64,000 bases of DNA, taken from positions 372,001-436,000 of the forward strand of contig CAWFTG010000009.1 in NCBI GenBank assembly GCA_963818695.1. The letters run 5' to 3'. The notes beneath the pieces were generated by a model. It was given only the letters and a program-made list of their open reading frames with translations. It did not search any database and was not told where the DNA came from. The stretch is from AP-15 sp963818695 (GTDB lineage Bacteria; Pseudomonadota; Alphaproteobacteria; ATCC43930; CGMCC-115725). Positions 9,388-19,336 of this stretch are shown here, in pieces (positions within the stretch are counted from its first letter, which is position 1; every line of letters starts with the position of its first letter). The translations under genes were made by a program, and so were the position numbers.

Positions 9388-9783
9388 ATGAGCGAGTGCT
9401 ACGAGCAGCCGCTCCCGATACGGACTTACGACATAGACTTTGCCGGCATTGTCAGCAACATCGTGTTCATTCGCTGGCTCGAGGATCTGCGGCTCGGCCT
9501 TTTGGACCAGGCCTATCCGCTGATCCGGGCGCTCGCCGAGGACATCGCGCCGATTCTCTTGTCCACCCGAATCGGCTATCGACGGCCGGTGACGATCGCC
9601 GATCCACTGGTCGGCCGCATGCGGGTTGCCGGATTGACCCGAGTGCGCTGGCGGCTCGCGGCCGAATTCTCGGTCAACGGCGCCGTCCATGCAGAGGCCG
9701 AGCAGGAAGGCTTGTTCATGCGCTTGTCTACCCGGCGGCCGATCGCGATACCCGAACCCATCCGCCGATGGCACGGCGGATGA
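9388..9783 (+). CDS. Hotdog-fold acyl-CoA thioesterase
   Basis: This 131 aa protein resembles the 4-hydroxybenzoyl-CoA thioesterase/YbgC family: RTYDIDFAGIVSNIVFIRWL matches the DxxGxVxxxxY-type motif region (the Asp is the usual catalytic residue). A GGAGGAGCG Shine-Dalgarno precedes the ATG. The stop overlaps the start of the tRNA deaminase gene. The actual acyl-CoA substrate cannot be read from the sequence. Confidence 0.8.
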   Translation: MSECYEQPLPIRTYDIDFAGIVSNIVFIRWLEDLRLGLLDQAYPLIRALAEDIAPILLSTRIGYRRPVTIADPLVGRMRVAGLTRVRWRLAAEFSVNGAVHAEAEQEGLFMRLSTRRPIAIPEPIRRWHGG

Positions 9784-10232
9784 CCCCACATCCGTCCCCG
9801 ATGAAATTGGCCCTTGCCGAAGCGGCGGCGGCGGCCGCCCGCGGCGATGTACCAATCGGCGCCGTGCTGGTCGATGGCGAAGGCCGCGTGTTGGCCGGCG
9901 CCGGCAATCGCGTCGAGGCCGACCATGATCCGACCGCGCACGCCGAGATGCTGGTGTTGCGGGCAGGCGCCGCGCGCCTCGGCGTCGCACGCCTGGCCGA
10001 ATGCGATCTCTACGTCAGCCTCGAGCCGTGTTCGATGTGCGCCGCGGCGATCGGCTTGGCCCGCCTGCGCCGGCTCTATTTTGGGGCTTATGATCCGAAG
10101 GGGGGTGCAGTCGAACACGGCCCTCGCCTATTCGATCAGCCGACCACGCACCACCGGCCGGAAATCTATGGCGGCATTGAAGAGAGACACGCCGGCGAAT
10201 TGCTTCGCGGTTTTTTCCAGACCCGGCGATAG
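9780..10232 (+). CDS. tadA: tRNA-specific adenosine deaminase
   Basis: This deaminates A34 to inosine in tRNA-Arg(ACG). The cytidine/deoxycytidylate deaminase zinc site is complete: HAEMLVLRAGA supplies the His and catalytic Glu, and PCSMCAAAIGLARL supplies the two Cys. The ~150 aa length is typical. I chose the ATG at 9780 because it overlaps the previous stop (ATGA); an ATG at 9768 is also in frame. The symbol refers to the tRNA enzyme, not to the Tad pilus ATPase. Confidence 0.9.
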   Translation: MTPHPSPMKLALAEAAAAAARGDVPIGAVLVDGEGRVLAGAGNRVEADHDPTAHAEMLVLRAGAARLGVARLAECDLYVSLEPCSMCAAAIGLARLRRLYFGAYDPKGGAVEHGPRLFDQPTTHHRPEIYGGIEERHAGELLRGFFQTRR

Positions 10233-10241
10233 GAGGACACC

Positions 10242-11060
10242 ATGCCCGATCCCCTGGTATTGTACGACGTAAACAACAAGGTCGTCGTCATCACCCTCAA
10301 CCGTCCGGAAAAGCTCAACGCGATCAGCGCGGAATTGCAGCAACAGCTGACCGACGCATTCGCGCGGGCCGACGCCGATCCCGTCACGAGCGTCGTCTTG
10401 CTGCGCGCCGAGGGCCGCAGCTTCTGCGCCGGCTACGACATTTCGGGGAAGGCGCCGGGTGCGGATGATTGGCGCAGCGATCCCAACAAAGCGCACGAGC
10501 ATCTTCGCCCTCAGTTCGAATTCGAGATGCTGCCGTGGATGATGAAAAAGCCGGTCATCGCCTCGGTTCAAGGTCACGTAATGGGCGGCGGTTGCGAACT
10601 CGTCATGCTGTGCGACCTGACGATCGCGGCCGATGATGCGACGTTCGGCGAGCCCGAGGTGCGGTTCTCTAGCGTCGGTCCGGCACTCGTGATGCCGATG
10701 ATCATCGGCTACAAGAAGGCGCGGGAACTGCTCTATTTCGGTGACACGATTGACGCCGGGGCGGCGCTAGATCTCGGCATGGTCAACCGCATCGTGCCAT
10801 TGCCCGAGTTGCGCGAGGCGAGCCTGCGGTATGCGAAGCGGCTGTCGCTGATTTCACCCGAAGCGCTCTTCGCAACCAAGCGCGCGGTCAATCGCGGCGC
10901 CGATGCCGCCGGCTTCCGCACCGCCCTCTACGCCGGGCTCGACATCGTCGGCCCGCTCTACGCAATGAAGACCGAATTCGGCGAGAGGTTCCGCGAGATC
11001 GTAGCCTCAGATGGCGTCCCTGCCGCCGTCAGGTGGCGCGCCGCGCAGTTCCGGGAGTAA
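10242..11060 (+). CDS. Enoyl-CoA hydratase/isomerase family protein
   Basis: This 272 aa crotonase-fold protein has the oxyanion-hole segment SFCAGYDISG and the second conserved segment GHVMGGGCELVMLCDLTIA, followed by FGEPEVR. AGGAGGACACC lies just upstream of the ATG. The enzyme should hydrate or isomerise an enoyl-CoA. It sits after a thioesterase and a tRNA deaminase and converges (2-bp gap) with an amidohydrolase gene. The exact substrate is not deducible. Confidence 0.88.
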   Translation: MPDPLVLYDVNNKVVVITLNRPEKLNAISAELQQQLTDAFARADADPVTSVVLLRAEGRSFCAGYDISGKAPGADDWRSDPNKAHEHLRPQFEFEMLPWMMKKPVIASVQGHVMGGGCELVMLCDLTIAADDATFGEPEVRFSSVGPALVMPMIIGYKKARELLYFGDTIDAGAALDLGMVNRIVPLPELREASLRYAKRLSLISPEALFATKRAVNRGADAAGFRTALYAGLDIVGPLYAMKTEFGERFREIVASDGVPAAVRWRAAQFRE

Positions 11061-11062
11061 GT

Positions 11063-12433
11063 TTACTCGGCCGCCGCAAGGATCGGGCGCGGCTGCCGCA
11101 ATTCGGCGACCCGCGCCCGGGTGTAGAGCTCGGTCCAGTTCGATAGCGCGAAGTCGGTGACCTGCCGCGGGTCGTAGGGGCGGTCGGGTATGCGGATCTC
11201 CTTGCCCGCGATGTAGACCGCCTGCAATCGGTTGCGATCCTGCAGCACGCGGATGTCAGCGAGGGGGGAGGCGTCGAGCACGATGAAGTCGGCCGCGCGG
11301 CCGGGCTCCAGCGCGCCGAGATGGTCGCCCTCGGTCATGAAGCGGGCGTTGACCTCGGTCGCGGCGCGCAGCGCCGCCGCGGGCGTGAAGCCGAGGTCGT
11401 CGACAAAGAGCTCGAGCTCGCGGGCGTTCCATTCGCCATAGGGAGTAACCGCGAAGCCGGTATCGGTCCCAGTCAATAGCGGCACACCGGCGGCGCGTGC
11501 TTTTTTCCAGTTGGCGCAGCCGATCTCGTATTCGCGCTGCGCATGCTGGGGCCGGCCGCGCTGGCCGGCCGGCTCGTGCGGCTGCGTGAACTCGATGACA
11601 TTCTTCGGCTGCGTCATCGTCGGCGAAAGCAGGCAACCGTTTGTGAGCATCGCCGCGATGCATTCGTCGTCGAGATGGTTTGCGTGAAAGATCAGATCGG
11701 CGCCGGCGCGCGCAGAGTACAATGTCGCCTCGCGGCCGCGGGCGTGCACGACCGCCTTTTTGCCGTGGCGGTGGATCTCGCGGACCATGATGTCGGTCTC
11801 TTCCTGCGTGAAGGCGGCGACGAGGCTGCCGTCGTCGTCGCGGCGCTGGATGCCGTCCATCGCGATCTTGACGCAGTCGACGCCGTTCTTTGTCTGGCGG
11901 CGGATCTCCTCGACCGCTTCGGCGGCGGTCGTGACGAGCTTGCCGATTGAGGTCTCGGGCGCGCCGATCCAGGTCGGGTACCAGTCGGTGAGGCCCTGGT
12001 GGCTCGTGATGTAGGGTCCCGCCGCCATGACCCGCGGCCCGTCGAAGAGGCCGGCGCGGATCGCGTTGCGGATCGACAGGCTGATTTGGCCGGCGTCCCC
12101 CGGCGAGCACAACGCGGTAAACCCGGCGGCGACCATCTTTTGCGCGAAGAACATGCCGCGCAGGGTGCGGAACTCGAGCGGGCTGTAGAGGTCGATGTCC
12201 TCCTCGCTCTTCGCGTTGCCATAGGCGAGATGCGTGTGGACGTCGATCAGCCCGGGCATGACGAAAGCGCCGGAATAATCGAGCATCCGGTCGCTGCGGG
12301 TACGCGGCGGCGATCCAGCCTCCGCGCCGGCGTACTCGATAATGCCCTGCTGATCGAAGACGAAAATTTCGCCTTTACGGGCATCGTCCTCGCGCCCGGA
12401 GAAGAGCTGACCGCAGCGAACAAAGGTCCTCAT
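11063..12433 (-). CDS. Metal-dependent amidohydrolase (imidazolonepropionase/prolidase-like)
   Basis: This 456 aa protein has a composite domain and a TIM barrel. The metal-binding HxH is in GLIDVHTHLAYG, a second His pair in VVHARGREATL and IFHANHLDDE, and the final Asp in LTGTDTGFAVTP. The C-terminal LGALEPGRAADFIVLDASPL is the usual amidohydrolase closing motif. The Met of MRTFVRCGQ is chosen because GGGAG lies ten bases upstream on the minus strand. A hydrolase of a cyclic amide or peptide-like substrate is likely. Confidence 0.88.
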   Translation of the reverse strand: MRTFVRCGQLFSGREDDARKGEIFVFDQQGIIEYAGAEAGSPPRTRSDRMLDYSGAFVMPGLIDVHTHLAYGNAKSEEDIDLYSPLEFRTLRGMFFAQKMVAAGFTALCSPGDAGQISLSIRNAIRAGLFDGPRVMAAGPYITSHQGLTDWYPTWIGAPETSIGKLVTTAAEAVEEIRRQTKNGVDCVKIAMDGIQRRDDDGSLVAAFTQEETDIMVREIHRHGKKAVVHARGREATLYSARAGADLIFHANHLDDECIAAMLTNGCLLSPTMTQPKNVIEFTQPHEPAGQRGRPQHAQREYEIGCANWKKARAAGVPLLTGTDTGFAVTPYGEWNARELELFVDDLGFTPAAALRAATEVNARFMTEGDHLGALEPGRAADFIVLDASPLADIRVLQDRNRLQAVYIAGKEIRIPDRPYDPRQVTDFALSNWTELYTRARVAELRQPRPILAAAE

Positions 12434-12538
12434 TGCCGTAGACTCCCGTGAAAAGAAACGAGCCCGCTCGAGGCGACTTCTACCACAATCAGTGGGGCTG
12501 GACATACGCCGCATTCCCGTGTGTCCTAGCGTCTTCCT

Positions 12539-14990
12539 ATGTTCGGTAGGAAGCTTCGACCACGTCCGATGACCGTCCGAACCCTTGCCAACCTGCCCGG
12601 AGAGATGGCCCGACGGATCCGCGAGATGGACTGGTCGACGACCCCGCTCGGCCGCACCGAGACTTGGCCGCAAAGTTTGAAGCTCAGCATTGCGATGATC
12701 CTCGCTTCGGGGTTTCCGATGGCAATCCGCTGGGGGCCCGAGCAGGTCCTTATTTACAACGATGCCTATCGGCCCATTCTGCGCGACAAGCACCCGGAGG
12801 CACTAGGCCGCTCACTGCGCGAGGTCTGGTCGGAGGTCTATCCCGAGCTCGGGCCGCTGAACGAAGCAATCCTGCGCGGCGCGCGCAAAGCCTTTTTCGC
12901 CGAAGATCACCCGTGGACCGTCCGCCGTCAGGGCTCGATTGTCGAGGAAGCGCGATTTACCATCAGCTACAGCCCGATCCCGGACGAAGCGTCGCCGCAC
13001 GGGATCGGCGGCATTCTCACGACCTGCATCGAAACGACCGAGCGCGTCCGCAAAGAGGAGGCCCTGCGTCTCCTCAACGACCGGCTCGAGGCGGAGATCG
13101 CGCAACGCGTGCTCGAGCGCGATCGCATCTGGCATTTGTCGGAAGACCTGCTTGGCGTCTCCAACTTCGAAGGCTACTTCATCAGTGTCAATCCTGCCTG
13201 GACCGCTCTCCTCGGCTGGAGCGAGGATGAGATCAAGATGCTGCATGTCAGCGAGCTGAGGCACCCCGACGACGCGGCCCATTCGATGGCCGGCCGCGAG
13301 CGGCTCGCCGAGGGTGTGCCGACGGTACGCATGGAGAACCGCTTTCGCCACAAGGACGGATCTTGGCGCTGGCTCGCTTGGACGCTGACGGCAGAGAACG
13401 GATTGATCTATTTGATCGGCCGTCATGTGACTGCCGAGAAGCTGGCCGCGGAGGCGTTACGCGAAAGCGAGCGGCAGTTCCGACTGTTTACAGAAGCCGC
13501 GACCGATCACGCACTGATCAGAACTCGATGCGCAGGGCGTGGTGTCGGGCTGGAACGCCGGAGCGCAACGGATAGAGGGCTATGCCGAGCCGGAAATTGT
13601 CGGCCACCATTTCTCGCGTTTCTATACAGCGGCGGATCAAGTGGCCGGTGCTCCCAAACGCGCTCTCGCGGCGGCCGCAACCTTGGGAGCCTTCGAACAG
13701 GACGGCTGGCGTGTTCGCAAGGATGGATCTTTGTTTCTTGCGGCCGTGGTGATCGACGCCATCCGCGACGAGGAAGGCAAACTCATCGGGTTCGCGAACA
13801 TCATGCGCGACGTCACCGAGCGCCATGAAGCAAGGGCGAAACTGCAGCGCACGCAAGAGCAGCTCGCCCAATCGCAAAAGATGGAGGCGCTGGGACAGCT
13901 GACTGGCGGCATTGCGCACGACTTCAACAATATGCTGATGGTCGTCAGCGGCAATGCGCAGATCCTGAAACGGCGGCTGCGCGATGAGAGGAACCTGCGC
14001 TCGGTCGAAGCGATCGAGCTCGCGGCGGCGCGCGGTGAAAATCTCACGCGCCAGCTGCTCGCCTTTTCCCGCCGTCAGCCCCTGAACCCGATGGTCGTCA
14101 GCTTGCGCCAACTTCTCGCCGGGTTCCGCGAACTGCTCGCCAGTTCAGCCCGCGGAGACATCAATCTCGCAATCGACATTCGCCGCAGCGTGTGGCCGGT
14201 CGCCGTCGATATTCATGAACTGGAGCTCGCACTGATCAATCTTGTCGTCAATGCTCGTGATGCGATGCCTAACGGCGGATCGATCACCATCGCTGCCAGG
14301 AATGTCCAGCTGGAGCCGGAAGACACGCCGGATGGACTACGCGGCGAGTTTGTGGCTCTAACGGTGACGGATACCGGCTGCGGCATAGACGACAAAGTTC
14401 TGCAAAAAGTGTTCGAGCCGTACTTCACCACGAAGCAGCCGAATAAAGGCACGGGATTGGGACTGTCGCAGGTCTATGGTCTGACACGCCAGTCGGGCGG
14501 GACCGCGACGATCGCCAGTCGGGTGGGAGATGGCACGAGCGTGACCATGTATTTGCCGCGCACCCATCGTCGCCCTAGTGAACGCAAGACCGCCGACGCG
14601 GAGCCGCCGCGAGGAAGCGAAACCGTCTTGTTGGTCGAAGATAACCCCGAGGTGGAGGAAATTGCCGGCATGTTGCTGGATCAGCTCGGCTACCGGGTAT
14701 TTCACGCCCAATCGGCGGCCGGCGCGTTGCAACTCCTCGGTTCGGGCGAGGCCATCGATCTGCTGTTCAGTGATATCGTCATGCCCGGCGAGCTCGACGG
14801 GATGGCGCTAGCGCGACGGGTCAAGGAGGAATATCCCGAGATCGCCGTGTTACTGACGACCGGCTACGCAAAAGCAGCAAATGCCCGGCACTCCGGCTTC
14901 CCGATATTGCGCAAGCCCTATCAATTGGCGGCGCTGGCTCGCGCGATCCGCGATGCGTTGGATACTGAGGCGGCTCGGCTGTTGACTTGA
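12539..14990 (+). CDS. Hybrid sensor histidine kinase with PAS domains and receiver (one frameshift)
   Basis: The reconstructed protein is ~816 aa. An N-terminal PAS-like sensor region begins MDWSTTPLGRTETWPQSL. PAS modules follow around 195-310 and 325-435 (GVVSGWNAGAQRIEGY). The HisKA box is QLTGGIAHDFNN (~455-466), the HATPase has NLVVNARDAMP, DTGCGID and GTGLGLS, and the C-terminal receiver contains VLLVEDNP. The frame breaks at ~13520: skipping one A restores DHALIELDAQGVVSGWNAG. Without correction, only the sensor part or the kinase part is translated. It probably signals by His-Asp phosphotransfer; the output partner is not adjacent. Confidence 0.85.
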
Positions 14991-15004
14991 GGCGGAGGGC
15001 GGAC

Positions 15005-16177
15005 ATGAAAATTGCGCGCATCGAAACCTTTATCCTCGGGACCGGCAGCTCGAAAGATCTGCTGTTTTGTCGTGTCGAGACCGAGGAGGGTCTCCATGGC
15101 TGGGGCGAGGCCTATGTCACGCACGGCAAGGAGACGGTGGTCGCGGACTGCCTCGAGGCGATGGCGCCGCATGTAATCGGCCGCAGTGCCTTCAACATCC
15201 GGCACACCGGCCAGATCATGTTCGAGGATTTTGCGATCCGCCGCATCTCATTGGAGCTGATGGCGGCGTGGAGCGCGATCGAAATCGCCTCCTGGGACAT
15301 CATTGGCAAGCGTGCCGGATTGCCGGTGTACAACCTGATCGGCGGCGCGTCGCGTGAGCGCGTGCGCGTCTACGCCAATGGCTGGTCGCGCGGAACGACG
15401 ATCGAGGAGGGGGTCGAACGCGGGCTGAAGGTCAAGGCAATGGGCTTTACCGCCGCCAAATTCGATCCGTTCCCCGGGCCCTGGCGCAGCTTTGTCGACC
15501 GGCGCGACGAGGATTTCGCGATCGACTACGTCAGGGCGATGCGTCAGGCACTGGGGCCCGATTTCGAGCTCTTGATCGAGGCGCACCGACGTTTTGCCCC
15601 GGCGCACGCGATCCGCATCGGCCACCGGCTCGCCGAATTCGGGATCGATTGGTACGAGGAGCCGTGCCTGTCGGAGAACATCGACCTGGTCGCCGAGGTA
15701 CGGCGCGCGGTGCCGATCCCGATCGTCACCGGCGAGGCGATCTATTCGAAGGAAGCCTTTTTCGAGTGCCTCGCCAAGCGCGCCGCCGACATCTTGAACC
15801 CGGACATCTGCGCCGTCGGCGGGATCAGCGCAATGCTCGACATCGCCGCCATGGCGCAGCCGCAGGCGGTTGTGATCTCGCCGCACAATTACAACAGCAC
15901 GCTGATCGGCCTTGCGGCGACAGTGCACCTCTCGGCGGTAATCCCAAATTTCCGGATCACCGAATATTTCGTGAATTTCCAGGACCTCTGCCGGGAGATC
16001 GCCACAGCGTCATTGACCGTGCAAGATGGCTGGATCGATCTGCCGACCGCTCCCGGCCTCGGCATCGATATCGACGTCGAGAAACTCCGCGCCCATCCGC
16101 ACCAGGAAGCCACCCACCGCGGCTTCCGCCAATATTGGGAAGAATACCCCCGCAAGGGCTACACTCCGCGACTGTAG
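15005..16177 (+). CDS. Mandelate racemase/galactonate dehydratase-like enolase-superfamily enzyme
   Basis: This 390 aa protein starts MKIARIETF, with GGAGGGCGGAC upstream. The capping domain is followed by a barrel with AAKFDPF, LLIEAHRRF, WYEEPC and VTGEAIY (acidic metal ligands) and VISPHNYNST (His of the catalytic dyad), the arrangement seen in sugar-acid dehydratases of the mandelate racemase subgroup. Dehydration of a sugar acid is the probable reaction. It starts 15 bases after the kinase gene. Confidence 0.85.
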   Translation: MKIARIETFILGTGSSKDLLFCRVETEEGLHGWGEAYVTHGKETVVADCLEAMAPHVIGRSAFNIRHTGQIMFEDFAIRRISLELMAAWSAIEIASWDIIGKRAGLPVYNLIGGASRERVRVYANGWSRGTTIEEGVERGLKVKAMGFTAAKFDPFPGPWRSFVDRRDEDFAIDYVRAMRQALGPDFELLIEAHRRFAPAHAIRIGHRLAEFGIDWYEEPCLSENIDLVAEVRRAVPIPIVTGEAIYSKEAFFECLAKRAADILNPDICAVGGISAMLDIAAMAQPQAVVISPHNYNSTLIGLAATVHLSAVIPNFRITEYFVNFQDLCREIATASLTVQDGWIDLPTAPGLGIDIDVEKLRAHPHQEATHRGFRQYWEEYPRKGYTPRL

Positions 16178-16278
16178 GACGGAAAAGCGCAGCGCCTTCC
16201 GCCTGACAGCTAAGGCCGAACGGCGGTGATCGATAGCGGCGGAGCGCGCTATACTATAAGCCAATTAGTCATTTCACC

Positions 16279-16307
16279 TTGTCCTGACAATGTACGTGTG
16301 CTATGTA
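16279..16307 (+). promoter_or_regulatory. Candidate tacAT promoter and operator
   Basis: TTGTCC (16279-16284), a 17-bp spacer and TATGTA (16302-16307), preceded by TG as an extended -10, form a sigma70-like promoter. The -35 lies inside the inverted repeat TTGTC-CT-GACAA, a plausible operator for the ribbon-helix-helix antitoxin encoded ~40 bp downstream. Confidence 0.5.
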
Positions 16308-16347
16308 GCTGGAACGCGGATCGGCTATCGGCAGTAAGGCATCTCGA

Positions 16348-16632
16348 ATGACGGACATCACAGAACCTAAATCGGAGCGCGTCGACCTTCGGATGACGCC
16401 GACAGCCAAGCGCACCCTGCAGCGCGCCGCGGCGGTGAGCAACAAGACGGTGAGCGAATTTTTACTCGACAGCAGTCTGTCGGCGGCTTTCGATACCCTA
16501 GCGGACCGGCGAGTGTTCCAGCTCGACGAGGTACAGTGGGCCGCCTTCATCACGGCGCTCGACATGCCGCCGAAAGATAATCCGCATCTGCGTAAGCTGC
16601 TCAGAACTAGGGCCCCATGGGATTCTGACTGA
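16348..16632 (+). CDS. tacA: TacA-type DUF1778 antitoxin
   Basis: This 94 aa protein has an N-terminal ribbon-helix-helix (RVDLRMTPTAKRTLQRAAAV, SVSEF-like turn NKTVSEFLLD) and a C-terminal toxin-wrapping tail (FQLDEVQWAAFITALDMPP), the pattern of DUF1778 antitoxins. It should repress its own promoter and neutralise the acetyltransferase toxin encoded next. Length and gene order are typical for tacAT modules. Confidence 0.9.
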   Translation: MTDITEPKSERVDLRMTPTAKRTLQRAAAVSNKTVSEFLLDSSLSAAFDTLADRRVFQLDEVQWAAFITALDMPPKDNPHLRKLLRTRAPWDSD

Positions 16633-16651
16633 GCGCGCGTCAGAAGCGCGG

Positions 16652-17152
16652 GTGCTGTCGGCACCGACGCCGCTCGCGGCTGAACACGAGCTCGATGGAT
16701 TCAGCTGCGGCACCGAACCGCTTGATGACTGGCTTAAACGCAGGGCCCGGCAAAACGAAGCGAGCGGCGCGTCGCGGACTTACGTCATCGCCGCGGGCTG
16801 GCGGGTCGTCGGGTATTACAGCCTGGCGGCAGGTTCGGTATTGCACGAGGCGGCGACCGGACGTGTACGCCGCAATATGCCGGATCCAATACCCGTCGCG
16901 CTGCTCGGACGGCTGGCGATCGACCGGGGCTGGCAGTCCAGTGGGTTCGGCGCGGCGCTGCTCCGCGATGCCGTTCTCCGGGTGGTCGGCGCCGCCAAGA
17001 CGATTGGCGTGCGGGCCTTGCTCGTGCACGCGATTTCCGATGAGGCAAAGGCCTTCTATGAGCATCGGGGCTTCCGAGCCTCGGCGACAGATCCGATGAC
17101 CCTGATGATCACGATCGAGGAGGCGCAGAGGATGCTTGGGCGGCCGAGATGA
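16652..17152 (+). CDS. tacT: TacT-type GNAT acetyltransferase toxin
   Basis: This 166 aa GNAT-fold protein is related to toxins that acetylate aminoacyl-tRNA and stop translation. Family features include ELDGFSCGTEPLDDWL at the N-terminus, VVGYYSLAAGSV, the acetyl-CoA loop RGWQSSGFGAALLRDA, and the catalytic Tyr region AKAFYEHRGF. The GTG at 16652 is the first usual start; ATT/CTG codons nearer the antitoxin stop are in frame. It directly follows tacA, completing the pair. Confidence 0.9.
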   Translation: MLSAPTPLAAEHELDGFSCGTEPLDDWLKRRARQNEASGASRTYVIAAGWRVVGYYSLAAGSVLHEAATGRVRRNMPDPIPVALLGRLAIDRGWQSSGFGAALLRDAVLRVVGAAKTIGVRALLVHAISDEAKAFYEHRGFRASATDPMTLMITIEEAQRMLGRPR

Positions 17153-17199
17153 TGAGAACGGCCAAGACGAGAACAACGAAATAGGGCAGGGGAATAGAT

Positions 17200-19081
17200 A
17201 TGGTTGCAGAGACCACTTTTGACGCGACGCAGGACACCCTCGAGAATCTGCTGCGGGAGATCGGCCAAGGAAAGATCCAGCTTCCCGACTTTCAACGAGG
17301 ATGGGTATGGGACGATGACCACATTCGCAGTGTGGTTACGAGTGTCTCGCGATCATTCCCGATCGGCGCGGTGATGACCCTCCAGACGGGAGGCGATGTC
17401 AAATTTCAGCCGAGGGTGATTGAGGGTATTGAATTTGATGGGGCTGCGCCGGCGCCCGAGAGGTTGATCCTCGACGGGCAGCAACGGCTTACTTCGCTGT
17501 ATCAGGCTCTGATGCTGCCGCGCGCCGTTGCGACGCGTGACGAAAAGAACAGGCAAGTCGATCGATGGTACTACGTCGATATTAACAAAGCCTTGGGTAC
17601 CATTGACACACGTGAAGAAGCGGTTATCGGTGTTCCCGGCGGCAAGGTAATTACAGGTGTTTTCGGGCGCGAAGTCTTGCTCGATCTATCAAAGAGGGAG
17701 AAGGAATACGAGAACCAGCTGTTTCCTTTGCATCTGGTCTTCCGAAGCGACGATTGGTTCCAGGGATGGATGAAGTATTGGAACTACGACCGCAAAAAAA
17801 TTGAATTATTCAATCACTTTAGGAATGATTTTATTTGACGTGTTCAAGAGCTATCCCGTTCCGGTGATCCAGTTGCGCCGCAGCACTAGCAAAGAGGCGG
17901 TTTGCCTGGTCTTCGAGAAGGTGAACACCGGTGGCGTGTCCCTGACGGCGTTCGAGCTACTGACCGCGACTTACGCGGCCGATGGCTTCAACCTTCGGGA
18001 AGACTGGTATGGAATTTCACGGGGGCCGAGGCGCGTCAAGGGACGAGCAGAGCGGCTCGGGGAAGCCGGCCCCGTTCTGAAAGCAGTTGAGAATACCGAT
18101 TTTCTTCAGGCAGTGACGTTGCTCTTCACCTATGACGAGCGATCTAGGGCACAGAAAGCCGGCGCGACGGGACGCGATCTCCCAGCGATCAGCTGCACGA
18201 AACAAACCATCCTTGATCTTGGGCTTACCGATTACCAAGCACACGCAGACGCCGCCGAGGAGGGATTTCAGCGCGCTCGTCAGTTTCTTTGGCGGGAGAA
18301 AATCTTTGGCGCCCGCGACCTGCCGTACCGGACGCAGCTTGTGCCGCTTGCGACGATCCTAATTTCCTTGGACGATCGTTGGCAGGATGACGCGATACGG
18401 CAGAAGGTCCGCCAATGGTATTGGTGCGGTGTTTTGGGTGAGCAATATGGTTCTGCAATAGAAGGTCGGTTCGCACGCGACTTGCCTGAGGTTATAGCGT
18501 GGGCATTAGGAGATGGTTCGGTCCCGCAGACTATTCAGGACTGCAACTTCGTGACCGACCGATTGATGTCGCTGCGGTCCCGACTGTCGGCCGCCTACAA
18601 AGGGTTGCATGCTCTGATCATGCAGAGCGGTGGGGCAATCGACTGGCGGACCGGTGCGGGCACCGATGAGCAGACTTATTTCGACGAGTCAATAGACATC
18701 GATCATATATTTCCCCGGGCGTGGTGCGATCACCGAAAAATTGGCGGCTCAATTTACAATTCTATCCTCAACAAAACGGCGCTGTCGGCGAGGACCAATC
18801 GCTTTCTCGGTGGGGATGCTCCCACGATCTATCTTCGACGCTTGCAGGAGCGTCAGCACATCGCACCGGAACGGATCGATGGCTTCCTGCGTACCCATTT
18901 TATTGAACCCGATATGATACGATCCGATAATCTTCAAGGGATGATGGCTGCGCGTGCGCAGGCTCTGTGCCAAGAGATTTCACAATCAACCGGGCGGCCA
19001 GTCGGTGGACAGAATGTTACTGACGTAATCAATGGTAATCAGCCGTCTGACAGTCATCTGGATGAGCTGGACGAGGAATAG
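17200..19081 (+). CDS. DUF262/DUF1524 (GmrSD-like) nuclease, frameshifted
   Basis: The reconstructed protein is ~626 aa. The N-terminal DUF262 domain has IQLPDFQRGWVWDDDHI and the LDGQQRLTSLYQ motif (~residue 92). The C-terminal DUF1524 HNH-type domain has SIDIDHIFPRAW and LNKTALSARTNR. This architecture is shared by type IV modification-dependent restriction and other anti-phage nucleases (GmrSD, SspE, BrxU families). The frame breaks near 17824-17833: removing one T from the T-rich run joins RNDF to FDVFKSYPV. The gene is more AT-rich than its neighbours and lies next to tacAT, suggesting horizontal acquisition. GGGCAGGGGAAT precedes the ATG. Confidence 0.85.
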
Positions 19082-19097
19082 CCCATGCTCATGACGA

Positions 19098-19117
19098 CCG
19101 ATCGTTCGGCTTTTTTT
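19098..19117 (+). terminator. Weak candidate intrinsic terminator
   Basis: A four-pair stem CCGA-TCGT-TCGG followed by C and seven T residues lies 17 bases after the DUF262/DUF1524 stop. The T-run is convincing, the stem is short. Confidence 0.35.
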
Positions 19118-19336
19118 CCTCGCCGCCGCGACAGTCTTAAAATCGCCATTTTGGGATCGTATAGTGTCGCCGCAAGACCGGGCGCTAGATTCACAACCAA
19201 AGGAGGAAGTTCGCTGTAGACTGGCTGTAGATGCAGCGGAGCACGATTTCAGATGCAATTTCAAATTGTAGCGCGGCGTCGCCCCGAGTTGATGATTGCC
19301 GCTATTCGCCGCAACCCTCAATTCCCGGGTTGAGCT

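Noticed and set aside
9358..9990. N-terminal extension of the C26 hydrolase to 448 residues
   Set aside because: The extra residues are antisense to the thioesterase and tRNA deaminase genes and have no family similarity. The MAQPVIGL start gives normal length.
12434..12793. Upstream extension of the amidohydrolase to 576 residues
   Set aside because: It would run antisense into the kinase gene, while MRTFVRCGQ has a ribosome-binding site and starts the typical N-terminal strand.
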